NCBI GenBank assembly: GCA_016868855.1
Contig: VGFP01000002.1
Span: 287,210-351,209 of the forward strand
Direction: 5' to 3'
Length of the DNA: 64,000 nt
Source of the DNA: Bacteroidota bacterium
GTDB taxonomy: Bacteria; Bacteroidota; Bacteroidia; Chitinophagales; Chitinophagaceae
Position 1 is the stretch's first letter; each line of letters starts with the position of its first letter. This document shows, piece after piece, positions 42,959 through 52,902 of this stretch. The notes below the pieces were generated by a model that was not told the origin of the DNA, ran no database searches, and saw only the letters and a list, made by a program, of their open reading frames with translations. Made by a program: the position numbers and the translations under genes.

Positions 42959-45100
42959 ATGGCAGACTTAAAATTTCAACGCAACTTCGGAATTGCCGCA
43001 CACATCGATGCTGGTAAAACCACTACTACTGAGCGCATCCTGCGTTATACCGGAATGATTCACAAGATTGGTGAGGTGCATGATGGTGCAGCTACAACTG
43101 ACTGGATGGAGCAGGAGAAAGAGCGTGGTATCACCATTACCTCTGCTGCTGTAAGCTGCCAGTGGAACTTCCCAACTGTACTGGGTAAGGCAACTCCAGA
43201 TACAAAAAAATATTATTTCAATATCATCGATACTCCAGGTCACGTTGATTTTACGGTTGAGGTGGAACGTTCCATGCGTGTACTGGATGGATTGATTGCC
43301 TTGTTCTCAGCAGTGGATGGTGTTGAGCCGCAGTCTGAAACTGTTTGGCGTCAGGCCAACCGTTACAAGGTTCCACGCATTGGATTTGTAAACAAGATGG
43401 ACAGAAGCGGTGCGGATTTCTTGATGGTGGTGAACCAAGTGAAAGAAATGTTGGGTGCCAAGGCAGTGCCCCTTCAATTGCCCATTGGAGCGGAAGACAA
43501 TTTCACCGGAGTGGTTGACCTCATCAAAATGAAAGGGATCATTTGGCATATGGAAACAGAAGGAATGACCTTTGATGAAATTCCTGTTCCTGCTGACATG
43601 GTGGAGGAAGTTAATCATTGGAGACAAAATCTGATTGAGGCAGTTGCAGAATACGATGACAAATTATTGGAAAAGTTCTTTGACGATCCAAGCTCTATCA
43701 CTGAAGAAGAAGTACATGAAGCCATTCGCAAAGCAACCATCGATTTGAGCATTGTACCGATGATGTGCGGTTCCTCATTCAAAAACAAAGGCGTACAAAC
43801 TGCATTGGATGCAGTGTGCAGATATCTACCATCTCCGGTTGACATCGATGCGGTGGAAGGAACCAATCCTGACAACGGAGAAACATTGATCAGAAAGCCT
43901 GAAGCGACAGAACCATTTGCTGCACTTGCTTTCAAGATCATGACAGATCCGTTTGTAGGACGATTGGCGTTCTTCCGAGTGTATTCTGGACACCTCGATG
44001 CAGGTTCTTACGTGCTGAATGTTAGAAGTGGAAAGAAAGAGCGTATCAGCCGTATCATGAAGATGTTTGCCAACAAACAGAATCCAATTGATTTTATTGA
44101 AGCGGGGGATATCGGTGCTGCAGTAGGTTTCAAGGAAATCAAAACAGGAGATACACTTTGCGATGAAAATCATCCCATTGTTTTGGAAAACATGTTTATT
44201 CCAGAGCCGGTGATCTCCATTGCAGTCGAGCCAAAAGCACAAGCAGACGTTGATAAGATGGGATTGGCAATTTCTAAATTGGTGGAAGAAGATCCAACCC
44301 TGCGTGTAAAAACAGATGAAGAAACAGGGCAAACCATTCTGAGTGGAATGGGTGAATTACACCTTGAGATCATTGTTGATCGTATGCGCAGAGAATTCAA
44401 AGTAGAAGTAAACCAAGGTGCTCCACAGGTTGCTTACAAAGAAGCATTCCAGGCTACCATAGAACACCGCGAGACGTTGAAAAAGCAGTCTGGTGGTCGT
44501 GGTAAGTTTGCGGATATTGTATTTGAAATGGGACCTGCAGACGGCGAATGGTTGAAAGAAAATCCAGGTAAGCAAATGCAATTTGTGAATGATATTTTCG
44601 GAGGATCTATCCCACGTGAATTCATTCCTGCCATTCAAAAAGGTTTCGAACAATCTATGTCAACCGGTGTGTTGGCCAACTACCCAGTTGAACACATGAA
44701 GATCAGGATATTTGACGGAAGCTTTCACCAGGTTGACTCTGATTCCATGTCATTTGAATTGTGTGCCAAATCCGGATTCCGTGAAGCAGCACGCAAAGCA
44801 AAGCCCGTATTGTTGGAGCCTATCATGAAAGTGGAAGTGATTACTCCAGAGCAGTACATGGGTGATGTGACAGGCGACTTGAACAGAAGAAGAGGAATGC
44901 TGGAGGGTATGGACAGCAGAGCGGGCGCACAGGTAATCAAAGCCAAAGTTCCGTTGAGTGAAATGTTTGGATATGTGACCCAGTTGCGTTCATTGTCATC
45001 TGGACGCGCTTCTTCAACCATGGAGTTCTCTCACTACAACCCTGCACCCAACAACATTGCAGAGGAAGTAATCTCGAGGGTGAAAGGAAAAGGAAACTGA
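42959..45100 (+). CDS. fusA: Elongation factor G
   Basis: A 713-residue translational GTPase that drives translocation and, with RRF, ribosome recycling. G1 is [15 protein letters not shown] near residue 15, the G2 region is [14 protein letters not shown]3 is [21 protein letters not shown], and G4 is NKMD near 145. Domains II-V follow, including [22 protein letters not shown] and [18 protein letters not shown]. Length and domains are those of the canonical form. It is its own transcription unit, with a promoter and terminator. Confidence 0.98.
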   Translation: MADLKFQRNFGIAAHIDAGKTTTTERILRYTGMIHKIGEVHDGAATTDWMEQEKERGITITSAAVSCQWNFPTVLGKATPDTKKYYFNIIDTPGHVDFTVEVERSMRVLDGLIALFSAVDGVEPQSETVWRQANRYKVPRIGFVNKMDRSGADFLMVVNQVKEMLGAKAVPLQLPIGAEDNFTGVVDLIKMKGIIWHMETEGMTFDEIPVPADMVEEVNHWRQNLIEAVAEYDDKLLEKFFDDPSSITEEEVHEAIRKATIDLSIVPMMCGSSFKNKGVQTALDAVCRYLPSPVDIDAVEGTNPDNGETLIRKPEATEPFAALAFKIMTDPFVGRLAFFRVYSGHLDAGSYVLNVRSGKKERISRIMKMFANKQNPIDFIEAGDIGAAVGFKEIKTGDTLCDENHPIVLENMFIPEPVISIAVEPKAQADVDKMGLAISKLVEEDPTLRVKTDEETGQTILSGMGELHLEIIVDRMRREFKVEVNQGAPQVAYKEAFQATIEHRETLKKQSGGRGKFADIVFEMGPADGEWLKENPGKQMQFVNDIFGGSIPREFIPAIQKGFEQSMSTGVLANYPVEHMKIRIFDGSFHQVDSDSMSFELCAKSGFREAARKAKPVLLEPIMKVEVITPEQYMGDVTGDLNRRRGMLEGMDSRAGAQVIKAKVPLSEMFGYVTQLRSLSSGRASSTMEFSHYNPAPNNIAEEVISRVKGKGN

Positions 45101-45130
45101 TATTTCAAATAATTGAAATTCAAATAGTTG

Positions 45131-45158
45131 AGTCCCGGGATAACCCGGGACTCTTTTT
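45131..45158 (+). terminator. Terminator of fusA
   Basis: AGTCCCGGG-ATAA-CCCGGGACT is a perfect 9-bp stem with a 4-base loop followed by CTTTTT. It separates fusA from the S10 operon. Confidence 0.93.
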
Positions 45159-45201
45159 ATTTACCGACCTGAAAATTCCCCTCAAAATTTATTGCAAATC
45201 T

Positions 45202-45233
45202 TTTGCGTGGAATGCTTTGAATTCTTACCTTTG
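45202..45233 (+). promoter_or_regulatory. Promoter of the S10/spc operon
   Basis: TTTG (45202-45205), a 20-base spacer and TACCTTTG (45226-45233) fit the consensus. The downstream CATCCCCATTAAAAAATGGG resembles the same region at rpsL. No second clear promoter is seen until after map, so this one probably drives about 12 kb. Confidence 0.85.
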
Positions 45234-45263
45234 CATCCCCATTAAAAAATGGGCTATTAACAT

Positions 45264-45569
45264 ATGTCACAGCGTATCAGGATAAAATTGCAGTCATACG
45301 ACCATAACTTGGTTGATAAATCGGCGGAGAAGATTGTTAAAACTGTGCGCAGCACGGGTGCCGTTATAACTGGTCCAATTCCCTTGCCTACGCAAAAGAG
45401 AATTTTCACAGTGTTGAAATCTCCGCATGTGAACAAGAAAGCGCGTGAGCAGTTCCAATTGAGCACACACAAGCGTTTGCTTGATATTTATACTTCTTCA
45501 TCCCGCACGGTAGATGCACTGAGCAAGTTGGATCTTCCAAGTGGTGTGGATGTTGAAATCAAGGCCTGA
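45264..45569 (+). CDS. rpsJ: 30S ribosomal protein uS10
   Basis: A 101-residue protein of the 30S head that also serves as NusE in antitermination complexes. [22 protein letters not shown] at the start and [26 protein letters not shown] near residue 40 are the conserved blocks. It heads the operon but is separated from rplC by about 265 bases, far more than any other gap in the operon. Confidence 0.98.
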   Translation: MSQRIRIKLQSYDHNLVDKSAEKIVKTVRSTGAVITGPIPLPTQKRIFTVLKSPHVNKKAREQFQLSTHKRLLDIYTSSSRTVDALSKLDLPSGVDVEIKA

Positions 45570-45834
45570 TAAGGGTCAGTCCCGATCCGTCGGGGCACAG
45601 TTCTTTACTTTCATCTCCCAATTGATTGCCGTTGGCATGAAAAAAAGGAGCGCTGAAGAAAATTTTATCTCTCTGATGAGAGTTGAAATATAAACAAGCC
45701 CTTCGAGGTTTGTTTACTGTCGGTACTTCCCACCAGCAGATGGTAAAAGGGGAAAAGGTCGACAGCAAACTGGGATTGAAGCGAGGTCATACCTCTCTGT
45801 CCATTTAACCGAAAAGGGGCAAAAATTAAAAACA
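45570..45834 (+). ncRNA. Candidate structured leader RNA between rpsJ and rplC
   Basis: This 265-base gap has no credible ORF and no clear promoter core. It holds several local hairpins: CCCGA-TCCG-TCGGG (45581-45594), CTCTC-TGAT-GAGAG (45669-45682), a 10-bp stem AAACAAGCC/GGTTTGTTT around CTTCGA (45691-45716), TTCCC+ACCA pairing with TGGT and GGGAA (45727-45754), and GAGGT-CAT-ACCTC (45783-45795) enclosed by GACAG/CTGTC (45761/45797). Such density suggests a cis-acting RNA controlling rplC onward, perhaps by a ribosomal protein. This is inference from pairing by eye. Confidence 0.45.
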
Positions 45835-46452
45835 ATGAAAGGAATTATCGGTAAGAAAATTGGGATGACCAGCATCTTCGGTCCCGATGGCAAGCAAACT
45901 GCTTGCACAGTCATCGAAGCAGGTCCTTGTGTAGTAACACAGGTGAAGACAAAGGACAACGATGGCTATACTGCGCTTCAATTGGCATTCGGCGAGAAAG
46001 TTGAAAAAAGAGCCAATGCTTCAGAAAAAGGACATTTCTCCAAGTCCTCTTCTACTCCAAAAAGTTTTGTAAAAGAATTCAGGGATTACAGCCTCGAGAA
46101 AAATCTCGGCGAATCCATCACATGCGACATTTTCGCTGAAGGTGAAAACGTTGATGTTGTTGGAACTACCAAAGGTAAAGGTTTTCAGGGTGTTGTAAAG
46201 CGTCATGGTTTCAGTGGTGTCGGTGAGCAATCACACGGACAGCACGATCGCCAGCGTGCACCAGGTTCGATAGGTAACTCATCTGATGCGTCAAGGGTAT
46301 TTAAAGGAATGCGCATGGCGGGTCGCATGGGCAATGACCGTGTTAAAGTAAAAGGATTGAAAGTTGTGAAGATTTTCCCAGAGAAAAACTTCATCCTTGT
46401 GAGTGGGTCAGTACCCGGCCACAACGGTTCAATCGTATATATTCAGAAATAA
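45835..46452 (+). CDS. rplC: 50S ribosomal protein uL3
   Basis: A 205-residue early-assembly protein whose loop reaches the peptidyl-transferase centre. It begins [20 protein letters not shown]; the loop region reads [19 protein letters not shown] and [32 protein letters not shown]. The Gln that PrmB methylates lies in HGQHDRQR. It begins the tightly packed part of the operon, after the structured gap. Confidence 0.98.
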   Translation: MKGIIGKKIGMTSIFGPDGKQTACTVIEAGPCVVTQVKTKDNDGYTALQLAFGEKVEKRANASEKGHFSKSSSTPKSFVKEFRDYSLEKNLGESITCDIFAEGENVDVVGTTKGKGFQGVVKRHGFSGVGEQSHGQHDRQRAPGSIGNSSDASRVFKGMRMAGRMGNDRVKVKGLKVVKIFPEKNFILVSGSVPGHNGSIVYIQK

Positions 46453-46466
46453 TTCAACGCATCAAC

Positions 46467-47105
46467 ATGCAACTAGAAGTATTATCAATAAAAGGAAGCA
46501 AGACAGGCAGAACAGTTGATTTGCCTGAAGAAATATTTGGTGCAGAACCAAACAACCATGTGATCTACCTCGCTGTCAAGCAATTCCTTGCTGCACAGCG
46601 CCAGGGCACACACAAGGTAAAGACCCGCGCGGAAGTAAAAGGTGCGAGCAGAAAACTGCACCGCCAGAAAGGTACAGGAGGTTCTCGTAAGGGTAATATC
46701 CGCAACCCATTGTACAAAGGTGGTGGTACCATTTTCGGTCCCAAGCCCCATAGCTACGACATCAAATTGAACCGCCGTGTGAAAGATCTCGCAAAGATCA
46801 GCGCACTCAGTTACAAGGGCAAAGAGAATGCAGTATTGGTGGTTGAAGATTTGAAATTGGATGCTCCCAAAACAAGTGTTTTTGCAACAATGTTAAAGGA
46901 CCTGAAAGTAAATGACAAAAAAGCATTGTATATCATGTCTGCTGTGGAAGAAAATGTTTTTGTGAGTGCAAGAAACATTCCTTCAGTACTGGCAACTCCA
47001 TTGTCTGATATCAACACATACGATGTGATGAATGCAGATGTGTTGGTATTGACTGAATCAGCAGCCAAGATGTTTGCAGAATTGGAAGAGGGTGTAGACG
47101 CATAA
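46467..47105 (+). CDS. rplD: 50S ribosomal protein uL4
   Basis: A 212-residue protein lining the peptide exit tunnel; in Escherichia coli it represses its own operon. Conserved parts are KQFLAAQRQGTHKVKTRAEV, GGSRKGNIRNPLYKGGGTIFGPKPHSY in the extended tunnel loop, and NVFVSARNIPSVLATPLSDINTYDVMNADVLVLT at the C-terminus. It is a candidate ligand for the rpsJ-rplC leader, which is inference only. Confidence 0.98.
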   Translation: MQLEVLSIKGSKTGRTVDLPEEIFGAEPNNHVIYLAVKQFLAAQRQGTHKVKTRAEVKGASRKLHRQKGTGGSRKGNIRNPLYKGGGTIFGPKPHSYDIKLNRRVKDLAKISALSYKGKENAVLVVEDLKLDAPKTSVFATMLKDLKVNDKKALYIMSAVEENVFVSARNIPSVLATPLSDINTYDVMNADVLVLTESAAKMFAELEEGVDA

Positions 47106-47134
47106 TTGATTAACAAACGAATTAAATATTTGAT

Positions 47135-47434
47135 ATGAAACTTGCTGAAGTACTTGTGAAGCCCATTCTTTCAGAGAAGGCCAATCAGCTTTCAGAAAAA
47201 AGACGCGTGTATTCTTTCAAGGTTGCACGTGCTGCCAACAAGCTTGAGATTAAAAAAGCAGTGGAAGATTTCTATGGTGTTACAGTGGAAGATGTTAGAA
47301 CTGCCGTTGCACCTGCCAAATCAAGAAGCCGCATGACAAAAGCTGGTGTGATCAGCGGAAGGAAGCCTTCCTATAAGAAAGCTTTTGTAACAGTAGGTGA
47401 AGGCAATACCATTGATCTGTATTCAACAATTTAA
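47135..47434 (+). CDS. rplW: 50S ribosomal protein uL23
   Basis: A 99-residue protein at the tunnel exit and docking site for trigger factor and SRP. VLVKPILSEKANQLSEKRRVYSFKVARAANKLEIKKAVEDFYGVTVEDVRT is the universal L23 core. The C-terminus is slightly long, with GRKPSYKKAFVTVGEGNTIDLYSTI. It lies between rplD and rplB as in all S10 operons. Confidence 0.97.
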   Translation: MKLAEVLVKPILSEKANQLSEKRRVYSFKVARAANKLEIKKAVEDFYGVTVEDVRTAVAPAKSRSRMTKAGVISGRKPSYKKAFVTVGEGNTIDLYSTI

Positions 47435-47464
47435 TAAAATATCCTTCGGGTAAAAAATAAAGAA

Positions 47465-48304
47465 ATGGCATTAAAGAAGTACAAACCAGTAACGGCGGGA
47501 ACCAGATGGAGAATTGGCAATGCATATGCAGAGATCACCACTTCTACTCCCGAGAAATCACTTCTTGAAAAAGTAAAGGCAACCGGCGGTAGAAACGCAC
47601 AGGGTCGTCGTGCAATGCGCTATATCGGTGGCGGTAATAAAAAAATGTACCGTGTCATCGACTTCAAGCGCAACAAGTATGATATTCCTGCGACTGTTGC
47701 CACCATCGAGTATGATCCAAACCGCACCGCTTTCATCGCATTGTTGAACTATGCGGATGGTGAGAAAAGATACATTCTTGCGCCACAGGGTTTGGAAGTG
47801 GGCATGACAGTAGTAAGCGGTGATGCAGTTGCTCCTGAAGTAGGCAATGCGCTAAAGATGAAGAACATGCCGTTGGGTACCAATGTGCACAATATTGAGA
47901 TGCAACCTGGACAAGGCGGCAAGATCGCCCGTTCTGCAGGAGCTTCAGCACAGCTGACCAACAAGGAAGAAAAATATGCGGTGTTGAAAATGCCTTCAGG
48001 TGAATTGAGAAAAGTATTGATCAATTGTTATGCAACCGTAGGTGTGCTTTCAAATTCTGACCATAGCTTGGAGAGCATGGGCAAGGCGGGTAGAAACCGT
48101 TGGAAAGGTATTCGTCCACGCAACCGTGGTGTTGCCATGAACCCCGTAGATCACCCAATGGGCGGTGGTGAAGGAAAGGCATCAGGCGGACACCCACGCA
48201 GCCGCACAGGCAAATATGCAAAAGGTGAGAAAACTAGAACACTTGGAAAAGGAAGCGACAAGTTGATCATCCAGCGCAAGAACGGAAGTAAAATATCAAA
48301 ATAA
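47465..48304 (+). CDS. rplB: 50S ribosomal protein uL2
   Basis: A 279-residue protein needed for subunit joining and peptidyl transfer. It shows [51 protein letters not shown], and the C-terminal [28 protein letters not shown] with the essential His near residue 230. Normal length and position. Confidence 0.98.
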   Translation: MALKKYKPVTAGTRWRIGNAYAEITTSTPEKSLLEKVKATGGRNAQGRRAMRYIGGGNKKMYRVIDFKRNKYDIPATVATIEYDPNRTAFIALLNYADGEKRYILAPQGLEVGMTVVSGDAVAPEVGNALKMKNMPLGTNVHNIEMQPGQGGKIARSAGASAQLTNKEEKYAVLKMPSGELRKVLINCYATVGVLSNSDHSLESMGKAGRNRWKGIRPRNRGVAMNPVDHPMGGGEGKASGGHPRSRTGKYAKGEKTRTLGKGSDKLIIQRKNGSKISK

Positions 48305-48330
48305 TTAGAACAAACAACAAGCAATAAATC

Positions 48331-48603
48331 ATGGCTCGTTCAATAAAAAAAGGTCCCTACGTAGCGGCAAAACTGGAAAAGAAGGTAGTCGCGATGAATG
48401 ATGGCAAATCCAAGAGAGCAGTTGTAAAGACATGGAGCCGCAGAAGCACCATCACACCTGAATTTGTTGGTCACACGTTTGCCGTTCACAACGGAAACAA
48501 ATTCATCCCTGTGTATGTAACCGAATTCATGGTTGGACACAAATTGGGAGAATTTGCGCCTACACGCAATTTCAAAGGGCACTCAAGCAAAAAAGTAGTT
48601 TAA
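48331..48603 (+). CDS. rpsS: 30S ribosomal protein uS19
   Basis: A 90-residue head protein that forms bridges to the 50S subunit and binds S13. It has [65 protein letters not shown] and a C-terminal GHSSKK. Normal S10-operon order. Confidence 0.98.
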   Translation: MARSIKKGPYVAAKLEKKVVAMNDGKSKRAVVKTWSRRSTITPEFVGHTFAVHNGNKFIPVYVTEFMVGHKLGEFAPTRNFKGHSSKKVV

Positions 48604-48642
48604 TAATTGTTGGACGCGTTCCGGCAACTGAAAAATAAAAAT

Positions 48643-48981
48643 ATGGAAGCAGTAGCAAAATTGAGAAACTATCCCACTTCACCCCGCAAGATGCGCTTGT
48701 TGGCGGATCATATCCGTGGCATGAAGGTGGAGGAAGCAGTAGCGATTCTTGAGCATCATCCACAGCACAGTGCAACACCCCTTCGCAAGTTGGTGATGTC
48801 TGCGGTGAGCAACTGGAAGCAAAAGAACGAAGGTGGCAACGTTGAAGCACTTGTGGTGAAAACCATTTTTGTGGACGGCGCTCGTTCCATCAAACGCATG
48901 TTGCCTGCTCCACAAGGACGTGCATACCGCATGAGAAAGCGCAGCAACCATGTCACCGTAATTGTTGATGCAAAAAATTAA
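48643..48981 (+). CDS. rplV: 50S ribosomal protein uL22
   Basis: A 112-residue protein whose beta hairpin lines the exit tunnel. The ATG at 48643 gives MEAVAKLRNYPTSPRKMRLLADHIRG; the track start (TTG) is 12 codons earlier in the intergenic spacer. The hairpin region is FVDGARSIKRMLPAPQGRAYRMRKRSNHVTVIV. Normal. Confidence 0.97.
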   Translation: MEAVAKLRNYPTSPRKMRLLADHIRGMKVEEAVAILEHHPQHSATPLRKLVMSAVSNWKQKNEGGNVEALVVKTIFVDGARSIKRMLPAPQGRAYRMRKRSNHVTVIVDAKN

Positions 48982-49002
48982 GAACAAACAAACTGAATTA
49001 TA

Positions 49003-49773
49003 ATGGGTCAAAAAACGAATCCAATTGGCAACAGGTTAGGCATCATCCGCGGATGGGAAAGCAACTGGTATGGCAATAAAAAAGATTACGCGAACAAACT
49101 TATTGAGGACAATAAGATCCGCAACTACCTCAATGCCCGTATCAACAAAGGCGGCATTGCCAAGATTGTGATCGAGCGAACACTCAACAAGCTGATCGTT
49201 ACCATCCATACTTCCAAGCCTGGTATCATCATTGGTAAAGGTGGTGGAGAAGTTGACAGGGTGAAAGAAGAGTTGAAGAAACTGACCGGTAAAGAAGATG
49301 TTCAAATCAACATCCTTGAAATCCGTCGCCCTGAGTTGGATGCCAACATTGTTGGAGAAACCATCGCAAAGCAAATTGAAAACCGTATCAATTATAAGCG
49401 TGCCATTAAAATGGCCATTGCTTCTACCATGAGATTGGGTGCTGAAGGCATCAAAATCAAAGTCGGTGGCCGTATTGGAGGTGCCGAGATTGCACGTTCT
49501 GAAGAGATCAAACAAGGACGTGTTCCTTTGCACACTTTCAGAATGGATATTGACTATGCTTCTCTTTTCGCTCAAACCGTTTATGGAAAAATTGGTATCA
49601 AAGTGTGGATCTGTAAGGGTGAAGTATTGGCAAAACGTGATTTGAATCCAAATTTTGTTGGTGGAAAATCTGAGGCAGCTGAAAGAAGAGATGCACGTGG
49701 CGGTGGTAGAGATGATAGAAGAGGCGGTGGAAGAGACGACAGAAGAGGTGGTGGAAGAGATCGCAGAGGATAA
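49003..49773 (+). CDS. rpsC: 30S ribosomal protein uS3 with RG-rich tail
   Basis: A 256-residue protein at the mRNA entry channel with helicase function. It has [17 protein letters not shown], the KH domain [21 protein letters not shown] near residue 80, and the C-domain [26 protein letters not shown]. After about residue 225 it carries an added low-complexity tail of three RDDRRGGG-like units (the last is RDRRG). Such RG tails bind RNA or are lengthened by slippage; in the S3 family this part varies strongly. Confidence 0.97.
   Translation: MGQKTNPIGNRLGIIRGWESNWYGNKKDYANKLIEDNKIRNYLNARINKGGIAKIVIERTLNKLIVTIHTSKPGIIIGKGGGEVDRVKEELKKLTGKEDVQINILEIRRPELDANIVGETIAKQIENRINYKRAIKMAIASTMRLGAEGIKIKVGGRIGGAEIARSEEIKQGRVPLHTFRMDIDYASLFAQTVYGKIGIKVWICKGEVLAKRDLNPNFVGGKSEAAERRDARGGGRDDRRGGGRDDRRGGGRDRRG
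49699..49770 (+). repeat. Tandem 24-base repeat at the 3' end of rpsC
   Basis: Three consecutive 24-base units (49699-49722, 49723-49746, 49747-49770) encode GGGRDDRR-type repeats. Units 1 and 2 differ at a few wobble positions; the third is more diverged. In-frame tandem repeats of this kind can change copy number. Confidence 0.85.
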
Positions 49774-49808
49774 TCAAATTTTAAAAGTATTCATTAAAAT
49801 ACTGTAAC

Positions 49809-50228
49809 ATGTTACAACCGAAAAGAACGAAACACAGGAAAGCGCAGAAAGGAAGAATCCGTGAAGTTGCCAAGCGTGGAACAACATTGGCTTTTGGTTC
49901 ATTTGGACTCAAAGCATTGGAGCCCGTTTGGATGACCAACAGACAAATCGAAGCCGCACGTCAGGCACTCACAAGAGCCATGAAGAGAGAAGGTAATGTT
50001 TGGATTCGCGTATTTCCTGACAAGCCTATCACCCGCAAACCACAGGAAGTGAGAATGGGTAAGGGTAAGGGTAATCCTGAATTCTGGGCTGCAGTTGTTG
50101 AACCAGGAAGAATCATTTTCGAACTGGAAGGTGTGAGCATGCAAATTGCTCAAGAGGCATTGGATCTTGCTGCTGCCAAACTACCTATTAAAACCAAATT
50201 TATCGTGCGCAGAGATTACGCGGCGTAA
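49809..50228 (+). CDS. rplP: 50S ribosomal protein uL16
   Basis: A 139-residue protein near the A-site tRNA elbow. [39 protein letters not shown] is the conserved start, with [27 protein letters not shown] later. The Arg near residue 80 (VRMGKG) is the position hydroxylated by YcfD in some bacteria. Normal context. Confidence 0.98.
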   Translation: MLQPKRTKHRKAQKGRIREVAKRGTTLAFGSFGLKALEPVWMTNRQIEAARQALTRAMKREGNVWIRVFPDKPITRKPQEVRMGKGKGNPEFWAAVVEPGRIIFELEGVSMQIAQEALDLAAAKLPIKTKFIVRRDYAA

Positions 50229-50251
50229 GCATAACAGATAAACCAAAGGAC

Positions 50252-50458
50252 ATGTCAAAGAAGATTGATTTTTTAAAAAGCATTGCATCGCTGAGTGAAT
50301 CAGATATCAAATCGAAGATTACCGAAGATGAATCTCGTTTGAAGAAATTGAAGTTCGCACACGCGATCACTCCTCTTGAAAATCCAATGAGCATCCGTTC
50401 ATTGAGAAAAGACATTGCGAGACTCAAATCAGCATTGAAAAAAAGAACCCTCGCATAA
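50252..50458 (+). CDS. rpmC: 50S ribosomal protein uL29
   Basis: A 68-residue two-helix protein at the tunnel exit. The conserved C-terminal helix is NPMSIRSLRKDIARLKSALKKR, and the N-terminal helix has SESDIKSKITEDESRLKKLKFAHA. Sits between rplP and rpsQ as usual. Confidence 0.96.
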   Translation: MSKKIDFLKSIASLSESDIKSKITEDESRLKKLKFAHAITPLENPMSIRSLRKDIARLKSALKKRTLA

Positions 50459-50515
50459 TCAAGAGAAACATTAAAAACAGATTCCAGTTACAACTGGGAG
50501 ATAAAATGAAAAGAA

Positions 50516-50773
50516 ATGGTTGAAAGAAAACTTCGCAAAACCAAAACAGGGACGGTAAGCAGCGACAAGATGAACAAAACCATCACCGTTGCAGTGGAAA
50601 GAAAGGTGAAGCACCCTATTTATGGAAAGTTCGTTAAGAAGACTACCAAGTTCCATGCACATGATGAAAAGAATGAGGCAAAACCTGGTGATGTTGTAAA
50701 AATTGAAGAAACAAGACCCCTCAGCAAAACAAAGCGCTGGAGACTTGTCGAAATAATTGAGAAAGCAAAATAG
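50516..50773 (+). CDS. rpsQ: 30S ribosomal protein uS17
   Basis: An 85-residue OB-fold primary binder of 16S r[75 protein letters not shown] covers the complete family pattern. Normal. Confidence 0.97.
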   Translation: MVERKLRKTKTGTVSSDKMNKTITVAVERKVKHPIYGKFVKKTTKFHAHDEKNEAKPGDVVKIEETRPLSKTKRWRLVEIIEKAK

Positions 50774-50827
50774 TATTAAGCAATATTCGTTCAACTCAAT
50801 GGCGAAAGCCGTTTAAAATAGAAAAAA

Positions 50828-51196
50828 ATGATTCAGCAAGAATCCAGATTGAATGTAGCTGACAACAGTGGCGCGAAAGAGGTTTTGTGTATTCGTGTGT
50901 TGGGTAACAGCGGACAAGACTACGCGAAGATCGGTGATAAGATTGTTGTTACTGTGAAGGATGCCATTCCTGCAGGCGGTATCAAGAAGGGTACAGTTGC
51001 CAAAGCAGTAATCGTAAGAACCAAGAACAAGCTTCGCAGAAAAGATGGCTCTTATATCCGTTTTGATGACAACGCCGTCGTGTTGCTCAATCAAGCAGAT
51101 GAGCTAAGAGGCACCCGTATTTTCGGTCCGGTTGCCCGTGAATTGAGAGACATGGGATACATGAAAATTATTTCACTGGCCCCTGAGGTACTTTAA
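50828..51196 (+). CDS. rplN: 50S ribosomal protein uL14
   Basis: A 122-residue intersubunit-bridge protein. [26 protein letters not shown] and [15 protein letters not shown], then [29 protein letters not shown] are diagnostic. It starts the spc part of the operon without any visible new promoter. Confidence 0.98.
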   Translation: MIQQESRLNVADNSGAKEVLCIRVLGNSGQDYAKIGDKIVVTVKDAIPAGGIKKGTVAKAVIVRTKNKLRRKDGSYIRFDDNAVVLLNQADELRGTRIFGPVARELRDMGYMKIISLAPEVL

Positions 51197-51234
51197 ACCA
51201 ATCAAACAAGCGTATAACGCGAAAAATAAAGACA

Positions 51235-51573
51235 ATGAGCAATAGATTCAAGCCCAAGTTCAACATTAAAAAAGGTGATACAGTTGTAATCATCTCAGGC
51301 GACGACAAGGATCTCAAAAAGCCCCGCAAGGTGCTTGAAGTGTTTCCTGACAAATCCCGTGTGTTGATTGAAGGTGCAAACATCGTGACCCGTCACACAA
51401 AGCCTTCCGCTCAAAACACCCAAGGTGGTTTGATCAAGAAGGAAGCATCTATCCACATCAGCAACGTGATGCTGTGGGATGCGAAGAAAGAATCCGGAAC
51501 AAAAGTGAAAAGAACCAGAGAAAACGGAAAATTGGTAAGAGTATCTAAAAAATCAGGGGAGGTAATTAAATAA
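51235..51573 (+). CDS. rplX: 50S ribosomal protein uL24
   Basis: A 112-residue assembly-initiator protein with a KOW motif: [49 protein letters not shown]. Its stop overlaps the rplE start by one base (TAATG), which indicates translational coupling. Confidence 0.97.
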   Translation: MSNRFKPKFNIKKGDTVVIISGDDKDLKKPRKVLEVFPDKSRVLIEGANIVTRHTKPSAQNTQGGLIKKEASIHISNVMLWDAKKESGTKVKRTRENGKLVRVSKKSGEVIK

Positions 51574-52142
51574 TGAGTACTGCAACATATACACCCAGAC
51601 TGCAAGCCAAGTACCAAAAAGAAGTGGTACCGGCTTTGATGAAGAAATTTTCATACAGCACTGTCATGCAAGTGCCCAAGCTCACCAAGATCTGTTTGAA
51701 CAGAGGTGTGAATGGTGCCGTGTCTGACAAAAAGCTCATTGATATCGCTTTGGATGAATTGACCATGATCTCCGGACAAAAAGCAGTTGCTACCAAATCC
51801 AAGAAAGATATCTCCAACTTCAAGTTGAGAAAGAGTATGCCCATCGGCGCACGCGTAACATTGCGCGGTGTGAAGATGTTCGAATTCCTCGACAGATTGA
51901 TTGCTGCTTCCCTTCCACGTGTGCGTGACTTCAAAGGGGTGAGTGAAAAATCATTCGATGGCCGCGGAAATTATACCCTGGGCGTAACTGAACAGATCAT
52001 TTTCCCAGAAATTGATATCGATAAGGTTACTAAAATCACCGGCATGGATATCACTTTCGTTACTACGGCACAAACCAATGAAGAAGCATATGAATTGCTG
52101 AAGGAAATGGGTATGCCATTCAAAAACATTAAAAAAGACTAA
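51573..52142 (+). CDS. rplE: 50S ribosomal protein uL5
   Basis: A 189-residue 5S rRNA-binding protein of the central protuberance. [54 protein letters not shown] and [28 protein letters not shown] are the conserved parts. Its first codon overlaps rplX. Confidence 0.98.
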   Translation: MSTATYTPRLQAKYQKEVVPALMKKFSYSTVMQVPKLTKICLNRGVNGAVSDKKLIDIALDELTMISGQKAVATKSKKDISNFKLRKSMPIGARVTLRGVKMFEFLDRLIAASLPRVRDFKGVSEKSFDGRGNYTLGVTEQIIFPEIDIDKVTKITGMDITFVTTAQTNEEAYELLKEMGMPFKNIKKD

Positions 52143-52152
52143 ACCATAGCAT

Positions 52153-52422
52153 ATGGCAAAAGAATCGGTAAAAGCCAGACAGAGAAAAAGGGAGCAGATG
52201 GTTGCAAAGTTTGCTGAAAAACGTGCGGCATTAAAAGATGCAGGTGAATGGACAGCACTTGACCAACTTCCTAAGAACTCTTCAAAAGTCAGGTTAAAAA
52301 ACAGATGTCAATTGACGGGTCGACCCAAAGGTTATATGAGGTTCTTCGGACTCTCAAGGGTAACATTCCGCGACATGGCATTGGCAGGAAAGATTCCAGG
52401 TGTTAAAAAAGCAAGCTGGTAA
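52153..52422 (+). CDS. rpsN: 30S ribosomal protein uS14, zinc-free long form
   Basis: An 89-residue S14 of the C-minus type: the four zinc cysteines of the short form are absent and the [39 protein letters not shown] end is complete. The N-terminus [21 protein letters not shown] is the usual basic helix. A 70-base gap with an unusual Shine-Dalgarno site follows before rpsH. Confidence 0.97.
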   Translation: MAKESVKARQRKREQMVAKFAEKRAALKDAGEWTALDQLPKNSSKVRLKNRCQLTGRPKGYMRFFGLSRVTFRDMALAGKIPGVKKASW

Positions 52423-52477
52423 TCCAAAAGAATTAACAATTAAACTCAAACCGAAATACTCCCGATAACAAGGGACT

Positions 52478-52484
52478 AAGGAGG
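52478..52484 (+). promoter_or_regulatory. Strong Shine-Dalgarno site of rpsH
   Basis: AAGGAGG lies 8 bases before the rpsH ATG. Most genes here, including the other ribosomal genes, have only A-rich leaders. CTCC at 52459 could pair with the GGAG and mask it. Confidence 0.8.
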
Positions 52485-52492
52485 GACAAAAT

Positions 52493-52891
52493 ATGACAAC
52501 AGATCCAATTGCAGATTTTCTAACAAGGATTAGAAATGCACAAATGGCAGGACACAGAATCGTAGAGATTCCGGCTTCCAACCTGAAGAAGCGCATCACT
52601 GAGATTTTGTACAACCAAGGATACATCTTGAAATACAAATTCGAAGATGATAGCAAACAAGGTGTTATCAAAATCGCTTTGAAGTATGATCCAAGTACCA
52701 AGGAGCCGGCAATCAAAACCATGGAGCGAGTATCTCGTCCGGGTTTGAGACAATACGCAAAACCGCTTGACTTCAAGAGAGTCAAAAACGGTTTGGGTAT
52801 TGCCATTCTTTCAACCTCCAAAGGGGTAATGACCGACAAGGATGCTAAAGCTCAAAATGTTGGTGGTGAAGTACTTTGTCACGTTTATTAA
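52493..52891 (+). CDS. rpsH: 30S ribosomal protein uS8
   Basis: A 132-residue 16S central-domain binder; in Escherichia coli S8 represses the spc operon. DPIADFLTRIRNAQMAGH, RPGLRQYAKPLDFKRVKNGLGIAILSTSKGVMTDKDAKAQNVGGEVLCHVY are the diagnostic blocks. It is one of two genes in the window with a perfect Shine-Dalgarno sequence, preceded by the longest gap in the spc part. Confidence 0.98.
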   Translation: MTTDPIADFLTRIRNAQMAGHRIVEIPASNLKKRITEILYNQGYILKYKFEDDSKQGVIKIALKYDPSTKEPAIKTMERVSRPGLRQYAKPLDFKRVKNGLGIAILSTSKGVMTDKDAKAQNVGGEVLCHVY

Positions 52892-52902
52892 AAAAAACTA
52901 CT

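Noticed and set aside
45559-45768. Minus-strand 69-residue ORF in the rpsJ-rplC gap
   Set aside because: No recognisable features, overlaps the end of rpsJ and has no promoter; the hairpins explain the region better.
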